A stretch of 64,000 nt of DNA from Bacteroidales bacterium (GTDB taxonomy: Bacteria; Bacteroidota; Bacteroidia; Bacteroidales; UBA932): NCBI GenBank assembly GCA_017469845.1, contig JAFUFP010000033.1:1-64000 (forward strand), in the 5' to 3' direction. A program made the position numbers and the translations under genes. A model generated the notes under the pieces. It saw only the letters and a list, made by a program, of their open reading frames with translations, ran no database searches and was not told the DNA's origin. Positions 50,979 to 58,943 of this stretch are shown piece after piece (the first letter of the stretch is position 1; each line of letters begins with the position of its first letter).

Positions 50979-51548
50979 ATGAAAAGAATCCTATCCCTCA
51001 CGGTCATCATCATTTCAGCCATGATATACCTTACCGGATGCGGCAACAACGGCAATTCCACTACCGCCGTTCCCGCTGAAAGCACAGCCGCCGTCAGCAC
51101 TTCCCTCAAGCACCCCGTGAAAGTGCTCGTCCTTTGCACGGGCAATACCTGCCGAAGCCAGATGGCGCACGGATTCTTCTCCTCCTTCGACAAGAACCTT
51201 CAGGTCTACTCCGGAGGAGTGGAGCCCGCCGAGAAGATAAACCCCAAAGCCGTCGAAGTGATGGCGGAACTCGGGATCGACATTTCCGACCACACCCCGC
51301 ACGACGTAAGGGAATACCTGGACGAAAAGTGGGACTACGTCATCACCGTATGCGACCACGCCTACGAGACCTGCCCGGTCTTCAACGGAGAGGTCGTGAG
51401 CCAGATGCACATAGGATTCGATGACCCTTCTCACGCCACCGGAACCCCTGAATTCATCGACAGCGAATATCACCGCGTAAGGGATGAAATCGGCACGAGA
51501 ATGAGGGCCCTTTACGAGTTCATGCTCACCGACCAGAATAACAAATAA
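50979..51548 (+). CDS. Arsenate-reductase-like low-molecular-weight phosphatase, lipoprotein form
   Basis: 189 residues from the ATG at 50979. It begins with a lipoprotein signal (MKRILSLTVIIISAMIYLTGC, lipobox LTGC) and a Ser/Thr/Ala linker. The catalytic domain from about residue 45 has the LMW-PTP/ArsC loop 'VLVLCTGNTCRSQMAHGFF' (CxxNxCR type), 'AVEVMAELGIDISDHTPHDV' and 'ITVCDHAYETCPVF', the latter cysteines matching the resolving Cys pair of thioredoxin-linked arsenate reductases. These enzymes are normally cytoplasmic and about 140 residues; a lipid-anchored, extracytoplasmic form is unusual. ArsR and aquaporin genes follow. Confidence 0.85.
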   Translation: MKRILSLTVIIISAMIYLTGCGNNGNSTTAVPAESTAAVSTSLKHPVKVLVLCTGNTCRSQMAHGFFSSFDKNLQVYSGGVEPAEKINPKAVEVMAELGIDISDHTPHDVREYLDEKWDYVITVCDHAYETCPVFNGEVVSQMHIGFDDPSHATGTPEFIDSEYHRVRDEIGTRMRALYEFMLTDQNNK

Positions 51549-51634
51549 TACCCTTTCAGCAGCCCCAGGCTTGTCAATTGAGTTTTTTTTGCTACCTTGA
51601 GCGCCACTTTCAGAAAGTATTCAAGGAAAACGGA

Positions 51635-52012
51635 ATGGAACAGAACAATCAGCAGTATTTTTTCGTACCGGATTTGGAAAACGACCGGACTGAAGCGATG
51701 GACCGCAAGATCGCCCGCTTCGCCAAGGCGCTTTCTCATCCCACGAGGATAGCGATCCTCCGCTTTCTCGCAGGAAGGAGTTCATGCTACTTCGGAGCGA
51801 TAAACGAAGAACTGCCGATAGCCAAAGCCACCGTATCGCAGCACCTCAAAGAACTCAAGAACGCCGGTCTCATCCAGGGGGAAATCGAAGCCCCGAAGGT
51901 GAAATACTGCATCAACAGGGCGAACTGGGCCCTGGCGAAGCACCTTCTTGACGAATTCTTCTCCGGTATTGAGCCGAAGAATGAGGACAGGCCCTGCTGC
52001 AGCAAAGAGTAA
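51635..52012 (+). CDS. ArsR-family transcriptional regulator
   Basis: 125 residues from the ATG at 51635; an in-frame TTG further upstream lies in AT-rich leader sequence. The winged helix-turn-helix is clear: 'ARFAKALSHPTRIAILRFLA', 'ELPIAKATVSQHLKELKNAG' and a beta-hairpin 'GEIEAPKVKYCINR'. A Cys in 'GRSSCYFGAI' and a Cys-Cys pair at the very end ('RPCCSKE') are candidate arsenite/metal ligands, although the classical ELCVCDL motif is not present. It lies 86 bases after the arsenate-reductase-like gene and 14 bases before the aquaporin gene, so it probably autoregulates this operon. Confidence 0.88.
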   Translation: MEQNNQQYFFVPDLENDRTEAMDRKIARFAKALSHPTRIAILRFLAGRSSCYFGAINEELPIAKATVSQHLKELKNAGLIQGEIEAPKVKYCINRANWALAKHLLDEFFSGIEPKNEDRPCCSKE

Positions 52013-52026
52013 TCCTTGAATTCCAT

Positions 52027-52794
52027 ATGAAGAAAGAACTTTTCGGAGAAGCGCTCGGAACATTCATACTCACGCTTTTCGGCACCGGATCGGTAGCCGT
52101 CGCCGTCCTCTACGGCGAATACGGCAGCATCTTCCAGATCGCGATAGTCTGGGGAGTGGCCGTAGCCCTCGCCATCTATCTTACACGTCACCTCTGCCCG
52201 GCCCACCTGAACCCGGCCGTTTCGTGCGCCATGGTCGCAGGTGGAAGAATGGAGGGAAAGAAACTCCTCCCCTACATCGTTTCCCAGATTGCGGGAGCCT
52301 TCGTTGCCGGTCTTGTGATCTACCTCCTCTTCAATCCCTCGATCGTGACATATGAGGCCGCAAAGGGAATCGTCCGCGGCACTCCGGAGTCAGTCGACAC
52401 CGCCAGGATGTTCGGAGAATTCTACCCCAACCCCGGAGACGCTTCGGTTTCGACCGTATCGATCTGGCTCGCCATCGCCGCCGAGGCCTTCGGAACCTTC
52501 CTTCTGGTCCTCATGATCTTCGCCCTCACCGAGAAAACGAACGGAGGACGTCCCAGTTCAAGTTCCGCTCCCCTTTTCATCGGTCTCACCGTCTCGTCAT
52601 GCATCTGCCTCATCGCTCCCCTCACCCAAGCCGGATTCAACCCCGCCAGGGACTTCGGACCCAGGATCGTTTCGTGGATCTTCGGCTGGGGAAGCGCCGC
52701 TTCACCCGACAAGGTGGGAGGATTCTTCTGGGTATACATGCTCGGTCCCGCCGTCGGAGGTGTGCTCTCGCCGCACTTCTTTTCACCAAGGTGA
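52027..52794 (+). CDS. MIP-family aquaporin/aquaglyceroporin (3' end frameshifted)
   Basis: 255 residues as read. Both half-helix motifs are present ('HLNPAVSCAM' and 'GFNPARDFGP'), with six hydrophobic helices ('EALGTFILTLFGTGSVAVAV' first). In ars operons such channels conduct arsenite out of the cell. The frame ends abruptly at TGA 52792-52794 after 'GPAVGGVLSPHFFSPR'. Adding one G after 52770 would continue it as '...AALLFTKVIEPMLKGNAE' to the TAG at 52824-52826, the normal kind of MIP C-terminus. So the natural gene most likely spans 52027-52826 and has lost one base, by mutation or sequencing error. Confidence 0.85.
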   Translation: MKKELFGEALGTFILTLFGTGSVAVAVLYGEYGSIFQIAIVWGVAVALAIYLTRHLCPAHLNPAVSCAMVAGGRMEGKKLLPYIVSQIAGAFVAGLVIYLLFNPSIVTYEAAKGIVRGTPESVDTARMFGEFYPNPGDASVSTVSIWLAIAAEAFGTFLLVLMIFALTEKTNGGRPSSSSAPLFIGLTVSSCICLIAPLTQAGFNPARDFGPRIVSWIFGWGSAASPDKVGGFFWVYMLGPAVGGVLSPHFFSPR

Positions 52795-52873
52795 TCGAAC
52801 CGATGCTCAAGGGAAACGCTGAATAGACTTTTTTCACGACAACTTTTCACAAGACAAACAAAACACTGCAGAT

Positions 52874-53965
52874 ATGAAAACGAAACTCATCCTCGTTGGA
52901 GGATTCCTGGGCGCCGGCAAGACCGCCATGCTGTGGGAAGCCGCCGACAGACTCATGAAGGAGGGCAAGAAGGTCGCCCTCATAACAAACGACCAGGCTT
53001 CTCAACTCGTCGACAGCGAACTTCTGATGCAAAGCGGCCTTAAGGTCGCGGAAGTCAGCGGAAGCTGCTTCTGCTGCAATTTCGGAGGATTCGCCGACGC
53101 GATAAAGAACCTCAGGGAAGAAGCCGCACCGGACGTGATCATCGCCGAGCCCGTCGGAAGCTGCGCCGACCTTTCCGCAACCATCCTCCAGCCCCTGAAG
53201 AAATACCATTCGGCTGAAGTTGAAGTGGCTCCCTTCACCGTCCTTACGGATCCCGCAAGGATATCCTCGATCCTTGACGGAGGACTCGGAGGTCTGCATG
53301 AAGATGCCGCATATATCCTCAGGAAGCAACTCGAGGAGGCGGACATCATCCTTCTCACTAAGGCCGACGCATATCCTGCGGAGATGCTCGCCCCCGTTAT
53401 CGGAAAGATGGAAAAGGCATTCCCCGGAAGCGACATCAAACCGGTCAGCGCCCTCTCGGGACAGGGAGTTGACGAATGGCTTGACAAGGTCCAGAAAGGC
53501 AAAGTCAGCGGAACGAAACTCCTTGAAATCGACTATGACACCTACGCCCATGGCGAGGCCGTCCTCGGATGGCTCAACGGAACTGTCATCGCTTCCGGAA
53601 AAGATGTCGACTGGGACGCTTACGCTTCCGCCCTCATCGGAGAGCTCGATTCCCTCTTCAAGGGAGAAAACCTTCCTGTCGGACACGTGAAGATCATCGT
53701 TGAAAACGGAAAGGGCTATACCGTCGGAAACATCGCAGGAGACGGTAAAGTCGCCCTTCGCCACAGCGCGGGCAAGGGAGACAACGCGAAAGTGATCGTG
53801 AACGCCAGGGTGGAAACCACTCCCGAGCACCTGGACGAGCTGGTGAAGAAAGCTCTCGTTTCCGTCAATGAAGGTCTCGAGACCGAAGCTGTCGCATGGA
53901 AATATCTCCAGCCCGGACGTCCCGATCCGACCTACAGGTTCGACGCCGTTGTCGATCCCGAATAG
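52874..53965 (+). CDS. CobW/G3E-family GTPase
   Basis: 363 residues. P-loop 'GGFLGAGKTAML', the CxCC-type zinc-binding motif in 'SGSCFCCNFGGFADAIKNL', Walker B-like 'VIIAEPVGSCADLS' and the nucleotide motif 'LTKADAY' (NKxD type). The C-terminal half (from about 215) is a metal-chaperone-type domain with 'LPVGHVKIIVENGKGYTVG'. G3E GTPases deliver metals or cofactors to target enzymes; unlike COG0523 zinc chaperones, no His-rich tail is present. Placed after the aquaporin gene in the arsenic-type operon (47 bases after the corrected aquaporin stop), its client is unknown. Confidence 0.85.
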   Translation: MKTKLILVGGFLGAGKTAMLWEAADRLMKEGKKVALITNDQASQLVDSELLMQSGLKVAEVSGSCFCCNFGGFADAIKNLREEAAPDVIIAEPVGSCADLSATILQPLKKYHSAEVEVAPFTVLTDPARISSILDGGLGGLHEDAAYILRKQLEEADIILLTKADAYPAEMLAPVIGKMEKAFPGSDIKPVSALSGQGVDEWLDKVQKGKVSGTKLLEIDYDTYAHGEAVLGWLNGTVIASGKDVDWDAYASALIGELDSLFKGENLPVGHVKIIVENGKGYTVGNIAGDGKVALRHSAGKGDNAKVIVNARVETTPEHLDELVKKALVSVNEGLETEAVAWKYLQPGRPDPTYRFDAVVDPE

Positions 53966-53992
53966 GCGGACACATACCGCAACTGTCATGAA

Positions 53993-54026
53993 ATGCCCGG
54001 AGGCCAAGAAGATGGCTTCCGGGCAT
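53993..54026. terminator. Hairpin between convergent genes
   Basis: ATGCCCGGAGGCC (53993-54005) and GGCTTCCGGGCAT (54014-54026) form a 13-bp stem with one G-U or mismatch position. It lies between the CobW-like gene (plus) and hipA (minus) and is not followed by a long T tract on either strand. Confidence 0.6.
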
Positions 54027-54049
54027 TATCTATACCCTCCGGAGGATTA

Positions 54050-55315
54050 TCAGAGTGAATTCAACTGGGGAAACAATTCCGCAAGAGTTCCGGACAAGAG
54101 TTTTCCCCAATGGCTGTCAACCCCGTACTCGGCGCAAAGCCCCGGGAATCCCCTTACAGCCTGGGCGACCTCGCCGAGGATCAATTCAGGGGATCTGATT
54201 CCGAATTCCTCCCCCATCTCCAGAAGGTCATCGGAAGTGACATACGCATTCTTCCCTCCAACGGAAAGGGAATGGGCCATTGCGGAAGGCGTCTCCCATA
54301 TATTGGCCGTGAACATCACGTCATACGCGGGGGAAAGTGACCAGCGCCCGTCCCTGTCCATAAGGAACGAAAAGTTCTTGTTATGGTCATCTGTAACGCC
54401 GGAGATGAAGTTGAAGGCCATACGCCGGAAAATCTGTTCCCGCTCGCGATAATCCAATTTGAGCGACTCGGCAATCCAAAAGAGGTTTGTGTAATCGCGT
54501 GCAGAAGGTGATATTGCAGCAAGCGTCTGAGAATGGATCTTATCACCATCTTTCCTGTCGAACCTTTCCGTCACAAAATGCTTCACACCTTCCACATCAA
54601 GTAGGTATGAAGGCATCATATCGATTCCGGCCAAGCGGGCCATACGATAATAAACCATCTCAATCTCGCTCGTCGGCACATCCGGATCCTCTTTGAACTT
54701 TATCAATGAGTAAACGAATCCTGGAGGAAGCGGAACCTGCCCCGACCGTATTTCTCCTGTGGAAGGATTGACGGCGATGACCCCTTTGGCATGCTTTCCT
54801 CCGGCTGAAGTACCCAGCAGAACAAGTTTCTCAAGAGTCTTCTCCTCATCAGCGGAAAGGATCAATTCACTCTTCTCACGGAGAATGCGAAGGGATATAC
54901 GATACAGAGAATCCAAGTCAACATTATCAGGATCAGAAAAATCAGTGCACGGAACAAACTCAAACGCCCCCATCCCCCTGTTTCCTATGAAAGACAATTT
55001 CATGAGTGGATTCACTTCCCCCAAGGGAATCCTGTTCATGGAAACCCATTGGCTGAAAAGAGTATTTCCCCAATGGTCCGGAAGGGAATCCGCGATGAAT
55101 TCCGGCAGTCCCTGATACAGGTCAGCACGGTTGCCGAAAAACGGTCTCAAACCGATTTTTGCCTTTGTATATGCAATCGGTGAAACCTCATAACCGGAAT
55201 GGAGGTACTCTTCCGTGAACTGAAACGAGGCGCATTGACGGTCGTAGTCCCAAGAAAGGACTCCGACAATCTCACCCCACAGGACCACATTGACCTTTGA
55301 AGATACTTTTCTCAT
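54050..55315 (-). CDS. hipA: HipA-family Ser/Thr kinase toxin
   Basis: 421 residues. The N-terminal HipA_N domain ('KVNVVLWGEIVGVLSWD', 'QGLPEFIADSLPDHWGNTLF') is followed by the kinase core with the P-loop-like 'LLGTSAGGKHAKGVIAV', the catalytic 'GVTDDHNKNFSFLMDR' and 'LSPAYDVMFTAN'. HipA proteins phosphorylate aminoacyl-tRNA synthetases and induce dormancy; this longer class (with 'AGGKHAKG') resembles HipA-like toxins in Bacteroidota. The start overlaps the end of hipB by four bases, the usual antitoxin-first arrangement. The composition is more AT-rich than its neighbours, which fits mobile toxin-antitoxin genes. Confidence 0.92.
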   Translation of the reverse strand: MRKVSSKVNVVLWGEIVGVLSWDYDRQCASFQFTEEYLHSGYEVSPIAYTKAKIGLRPFFGNRADLYQGLPEFIADSLPDHWGNTLFSQWVSMNRIPLGEVNPLMKLSFIGNRGMGAFEFVPCTDFSDPDNVDLDSLYRISLRILREKSELILSADEEKTLEKLVLLGTSAGGKHAKGVIAVNPSTGEIRSGQVPLPPGFVYSLIKFKEDPDVPTSEIEMVYYRMARLAGIDMMPSYLLDVEGVKHFVTERFDRKDGDKIHSQTLAAISPSARDYTNLFWIAESLKLDYREREQIFRRMAFNFISGVTDDHNKNFSFLMDRDGRWSLSPAYDVMFTANIWETPSAMAHSLSVGGKNAYVTSDDLLEMGEEFGIRSPELILGEVAQAVRGFPGLCAEYGVDSHWGKLLSGTLAELFPQLNSL

Positions 55316-55638
55316 TTTCTCAACCTTGAACTGAATCTTTTCCTCTCATCCGGATTGTCGACAAACGGACTGGATGGAACTTCCTCCACAAGGTCAGCGA
55401 CGCCGTCCAGCATTCCGCCGGCCCGGAGAATCTTAAGGAGAGTCGCAAACCCGATATTGGCTATCGATCCAGCCTCTATCCTCTTGATGGTTTCCCTGGA
55501 AACACCGGCGCGGTCGGCGAATTCCTGCTGAGAAAGACAACACCCCTGACGAAGTTTCTTCAGCCGGGAACAAATCTCCGAGAGAATCTCCTCGTCAGAC
55601 AACATGTATACAGTCTGTCTGTCAAACAATTTATTCAT
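55312..55638 (-). CDS. hipB: HipB-family XRE antitoxin
   Basis: 108 residues from the ATG at 55636-55638; the in-frame ATG at 55657-55659 lies inside the promoter -7 box and cannot be used by that transcript. The helix-turn-helix is 'LRQGCCLSQQEFADRAGVSR' plus 'ETIKRIEAGSIANIGFATLL'. The C-terminus is Arg/Ser-rich, as is common for the kinase-contacting tail. Its promoter region contains an inverted repeat over the -7 box, consistent with autorepression. Confidence 0.9.
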   Translation of the reverse strand: MNKLFDRQTVYMLSDEEILSEICSRLKKLRQGCCLSQQEFADRAGVSRETIKRIEAGSIANIGFATLLKILRAGGMLDGVADLVEEVPSSPFVDNPDERKRFSSRLRK

Positions 55639-55644
55639 AAAGGA

Positions 55645-55687
55645 ACTTTTATGACCCAAAAGTAAGAACTATCTATGAAACTTCCAA
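55645..55687 (-). promoter_or_regulatory. hipBA promoter with candidate operator
   Basis: On the minus strand, a TTG (complement of 55685-55687) and TACTTTTG (complement of 55657-55664) are 20 bases apart, a near-ideal promoter. A perfect inverted repeat ACTTTT-N7-AAAAGT (55645-55663) overlaps the -7 box and the expected start of transcription, a good candidate HipB site. Confidence 0.6.
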
Positions 55688-55928
55688 AATATCGCCCGGC
55701 AAAACCGACGCAGCCCGTGGGAATCCTACATGCATTATCACTTATGAAACAATTTCTTTAAATATTTAGCCAAAAACCTATCCAGCAAGGCAATCCGGAA
55801 GAAATGACTTTGTTTTTGGGGTCAAAGAAATGTATATTTGCAATCCGATTGAAGGACAGAAACGGGAAAACCAACAGAAACTAATGCCAACAAACAATAA
55901 AAGTTTTTAAATTTTCACTAATTTTTTA

Positions 55929-55957
55929 TTGTTTTTCGATAAATTTATATACTTTTG
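55929..55957 (+). promoter_or_regulatory. Promoter of the M16 protease gene
   Basis: TTG at 55929-55931 and TACTTTTG at 55950-55957 are 18 bases apart, within a very AT-rich stretch, 36 bases before the start codon at 55994. The rest of the 55,688-55,993 gap shows no gene. Confidence 0.6.
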
Positions 55958-55993
55958 CAGCAAACAGAAAACAACATAATTCATAAATAAGCA

Positions 55994-58813
55994 ATGAAAA
56001 GATTGTTAACATTTTTCGCTGTCATAGCCCTCTCCGTCAGTTCGGTTTTCGGGCAGCAGCTCCAGAACCTTCCGAACGATCCCGCCGTACGCGTAGGTCA
56101 TCTCGAGAACGGACTCACCTACTACATCCGTCACAATGAGAAACCCGCCGGAAGGGCCGAGTTCTACCTCGCCACCAACGTCGGCGCAATTCAGGAGACA
56201 CCCGACCAGGACGGTCTCGCCCACTTCCTCGAGCACATGTGCTTCAACGGAACGAAGAACTTCCCCGGAAAGAAGATCCTCGACTATCTCCAGAGCATCG
56301 GAGCTTCCTTCGGTGGCAACGTAAACGCTTCCACCGGAGTCGAGCAGACCATCTACATGCTCACCAACATTCCCCTCGTCAACGAGAGCGTTGTCGACTC
56401 CTGCATCCTGATCATGCATGACTACTCGCATTTCGTCGTCAACGATCCCGCCGAGATCGACAAGGAAAGGGGTGTCATCATCGAGGAGCGCCGCCAGAGG
56501 AGGGACGCTTCTTGGAGACTCCACGAGAAGTCACTCCCCTACTACTACGGCGACTCCAAATATGCGGGCTGTACCCTCATCGGAAGCCAGGAGAACCTCG
56601 AGAACTTCAAGCCCGAGAGCCTCGTGAACTTCTACAAGACCTGGTACCATCCCGACATGCAGGCACTCATCGTCGTAGGTGACATCGACGTCGACGAGAC
56701 CGAGAAGAAGATCGAAAGGATATTCGCCGACATCCCCAAGGCCGAAAACCCCAAGCCCAAGGACGTCATCACCATCCCCGGCAACGTTGAGCCCGTCGTC
56801 GGAGTACTCACCGACCCCGAGCAGACCGCAACCCAGATCGAGGTCCTCTGGAAGAGCGAAGCCGCTCCCGAAGAGTACAACTCCACTGTCGTGGGCAAAC
56901 TCAACGACCTCATCGAAACCATCATCGCTCAGGTGATGTACGAAAGGTTCAGCGACATCACTTCCGATCCTTCAGCCCCCTATCTTGACGCCGCTCTCCA
57001 GGTCGGAAACCTCTGCGAAACTATGGACGTCGTCATGGGACAGATCGTCGCCAGGGAAGGTGAAGCCATTCCCGCCCTCACCGCATTCCTCACCGAAATC
57101 GAGAAGATGAAGAGGTTCGGATTCTCCGAGGACGAGGTTGACAGGGCCAAGACCAACATCCTCGCCGTCTACGAAAGCGCCGCAAAGAGCGCCGACACCC
57201 GTCAGAACCCCGAGCTCGTGAACGAACTTATCTACAACTTCTTCGACAACGAGACTTACATGGAGCCCCAGGCTGAGTACGAGCTCATGCAGCAGCTCAC
57301 CTCCATGGTCAACGCCGACGCGATCAACCAGGTTCTCCCTCAGCTGATCACCGACGAGAACATGGTAGTCCTCTACAAGGGAACCGAAAAGGCAGGACTC
57401 ACCCACCCCACCGAGAACGAGATCCTCTCCGTCATCAAGTCCGTCCGCGCGGCTGACATCCAGGCCAACGAGGTCGCAGCCATCGAGACCGACCTTCTCG
57501 ATCCTTCAGCCCTCAAGGGTTCCAAGGTAAAGAAGACTGAAAAGGGAATGTACGGCAGCACCGTATGGTATCTTAAGAACGGCCTCAAGGTCGTTCTCCT
57601 TCCCACCGACTACCAGAAGGACCAGATCCTCTTCAACCTCCGCAAGCAGGGCGGTATGTCCCTCATCTCGACAGCTGACCTCAACAGCTTCGAGTCGAAC
57701 ATCTACACCCTCTTCCAGCAGAACAGCGGACTTTCGAAGTTCCCCTCGACCACCCTTTCCAAGATGCTCGCCGGAAAGAACGCGGGAGCCTCTTCATACA
57801 TCAGCGCCCTCAACCACGGTATCAGCGGATCTTCAGTAGTGAAGGATCTCGAGACCGCATTCCAGCTGGCTTACCTCCAGTTCACCGACCCGAGGTTCGA
57901 CCAGAGCGAGTACGACAAGGGCATCAAGATGCTCGAGTCAATCCTCCCCAACTACATGGCACAGCCCAACTACCGCCTTTCCAAGGAACTGACCTCTCTC
58001 CTGTACGGAGACAACCCCAGGAACGTCACCATCAGCCCTGAAGTCATGCAGAAGGCTTCCCTCGCCACGATCGAGAAGAACTACAGGGCTCTGTTCAATG
58101 ACGCCAAGGGCGCTGTCCTCGTGATGGTCGGAGACTTCACCATCCCCGCCGTCCAGCCTCTCGTCGAGAAGTACTTCGGTTCCCTCCCCAAGGGAAAGAA
58201 GGCCCTCAAGTGGGTTGACGACAATAACGACATCCTCCCCGGAAACCGCACCAACGACTTCACCGTCGACATGCAGACTCCCATGACTACCGTCGTGGAC
58301 GTCTTCTCAGCCCCCGTGAAGTGGAGCCAGGACCATAGCGCCGCTCTCAGTGCAGCCCAGTACATCCTCAACATGAGGTACGTCACTTCACTGCGTGAGG
58401 ACGAAGGCGGAACCTACGGCGCCAGCGTATCCGCCCAGATGAGCCGTCTCCCCAAGGAGGAAGCCGTCATCCAGGTATACTACAACTGCCGTCCTTCTTC
58501 CGCCGACAAACTCCGTGAGCTCGCGATGAGGGATCTCCGCGCCCTCGCCACCGACGGTCCCACCGCCGAAGAGTTCGACATGGCACAGAAGAATCTCCAG
58601 AAGAACATTCCCGAGAGCAAGATCAACAACAGCTACTGGCTCAACACCCTCCTCAGCTACGAAACCTACGGTACCGAAAGCGTCGAGGCATACGAGAAAG
58701 CAGTGAATTCCCTGACCGCGGAGAAGGTCAAGGCCATCGTCGCCGAGATTCTCGCAGCACAGAACCACGCCGAGCTCGTGATGCGTCCCGGAAACACCGC
58801 CGAGAGCGAGTAA
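55994..58813 (+). CDS. Secreted M16-family zinc metalloprotease (PqqL-like)
   Basis: 939 residues with a signal peptide (MKRLLTFFAVIALSVSSVFG). The inverted zinc motif HxxEH is in 'GLAHFLEHMCFNGTKNFPGK', and the third ligand Glu is expected in the 'EERRQRRD' region about 70-80 residues later. Two M16 repeats are present; the second starts near 515 ('TVWYLKNGLKVVLLPTDYQK') and has the 'NYRALFNDAKGAVLVMVGDF' segment without the zinc motif, as usual for the inactive half. The length fits the fused M16B family of Bacteroidota, periplasmic or outer-membrane peptidases. The gene is unusually rich in C-ending codons, suggesting high expression. It is monocistronic, with a strong terminator. Confidence 0.92.
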   Translation: MKRLLTFFAVIALSVSSVFGQQLQNLPNDPAVRVGHLENGLTYYIRHNEKPAGRAEFYLATNVGAIQETPDQDGLAHFLEHMCFNGTKNFPGKKILDYLQSIGASFGGNVNASTGVEQTIYMLTNIPLVNESVVDSCILIMHDYSHFVVNDPAEIDKERGVIIEERRQRRDASWRLHEKSLPYYYGDSKYAGCTLIGSQENLENFKPESLVNFYKTWYHPDMQALIVVGDIDVDETEKKIERIFADIPKAENPKPKDVITIPGNVEPVVGVLTDPEQTATQIEVLWKSEAAPEEYNSTVVGKLNDLIETIIAQVMYERFSDITSDPSAPYLDAALQVGNLCETMDVVMGQIVAREGEAIPALTAFLTEIEKMKRFGFSEDEVDRAKTNILAVYESAAKSADTRQNPELVNELIYNFFDNETYMEPQAEYELMQQLTSMVNADAINQVLPQLITDENMVVLYKGTEKAGLTHPTENEILSVIKSVRAADIQANEVAAIETDLLDPSALKGSKVKKTEKGMYGSTVWYLKNGLKVVLLPTDYQKDQILFNLRKQGGMSLISTADLNSFESNIYTLFQQNSGLSKFPSTTLSKMLAGKNAGASSYISALNHGISGSSVVKDLETAFQLAYLQFTDPRFDQSEYDKGIKMLESILPNYMAQPNYRLSKELTSLLYGDNPRNVTISPEVMQKASLATIEKNYRALFNDAKGAVLVMVGDFTIPAVQPLVEKYFGSLPKGKKALKWVDDNNDILPGNRTNDFTVDMQTPMTTVVDVFSAPVKWSQDHSAALSAAQYILNMRYVTSLREDEGGTYGASVSAQMSRLPKEEAVIQVYYNCRPSSADKLRELAMRDLRALATDGPTAEEFDMAQKNLQKNIPESKINNSYWLNTLLSYETYGTESVEAYEKAVNSLTAEKVKAIVAEILAAQNHAELVMRPGNTAESE

Positions 58814-58834
58814 CAAATTCATACATAAGTATTT

Positions 58835-58873
58835 CAAGAGTCGACATTTTTTGATGTCGGCTCTTGTTTTTTT
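58835..58873 (+). terminator. Terminator of the M16 protease gene
   Basis: CAAGAGTCGACAT (58835-58847) and ATGTCGGCTCTTG (58854-58866) pair with one wobble, followed by seven T residues. Confidence 0.88.
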
Positions 58874-58943
58874 GTCATTCCGGCGATACATCTTTGCGGA
58901 ATTGTTCTTATATTGGGCCATAAAACGATCACTGACAAAAAAA

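Noticed and set aside
52847..54007. Long open frames antisense to clear genes (for example 386 codons opposite the CobW-like gene, about 400 codons opposite the NuoEF fusion at 41355-42557, 399 codons opposite the HTCS gene at 60117-61316, 388 codons opposite 34644-35810)
   Set aside because: They mirror the codon bias of the GC-rich sense genes, give low-complexity or Val/Gly/Asp-rich proteins without recognisable motifs, and overlap genes with clear family signatures.
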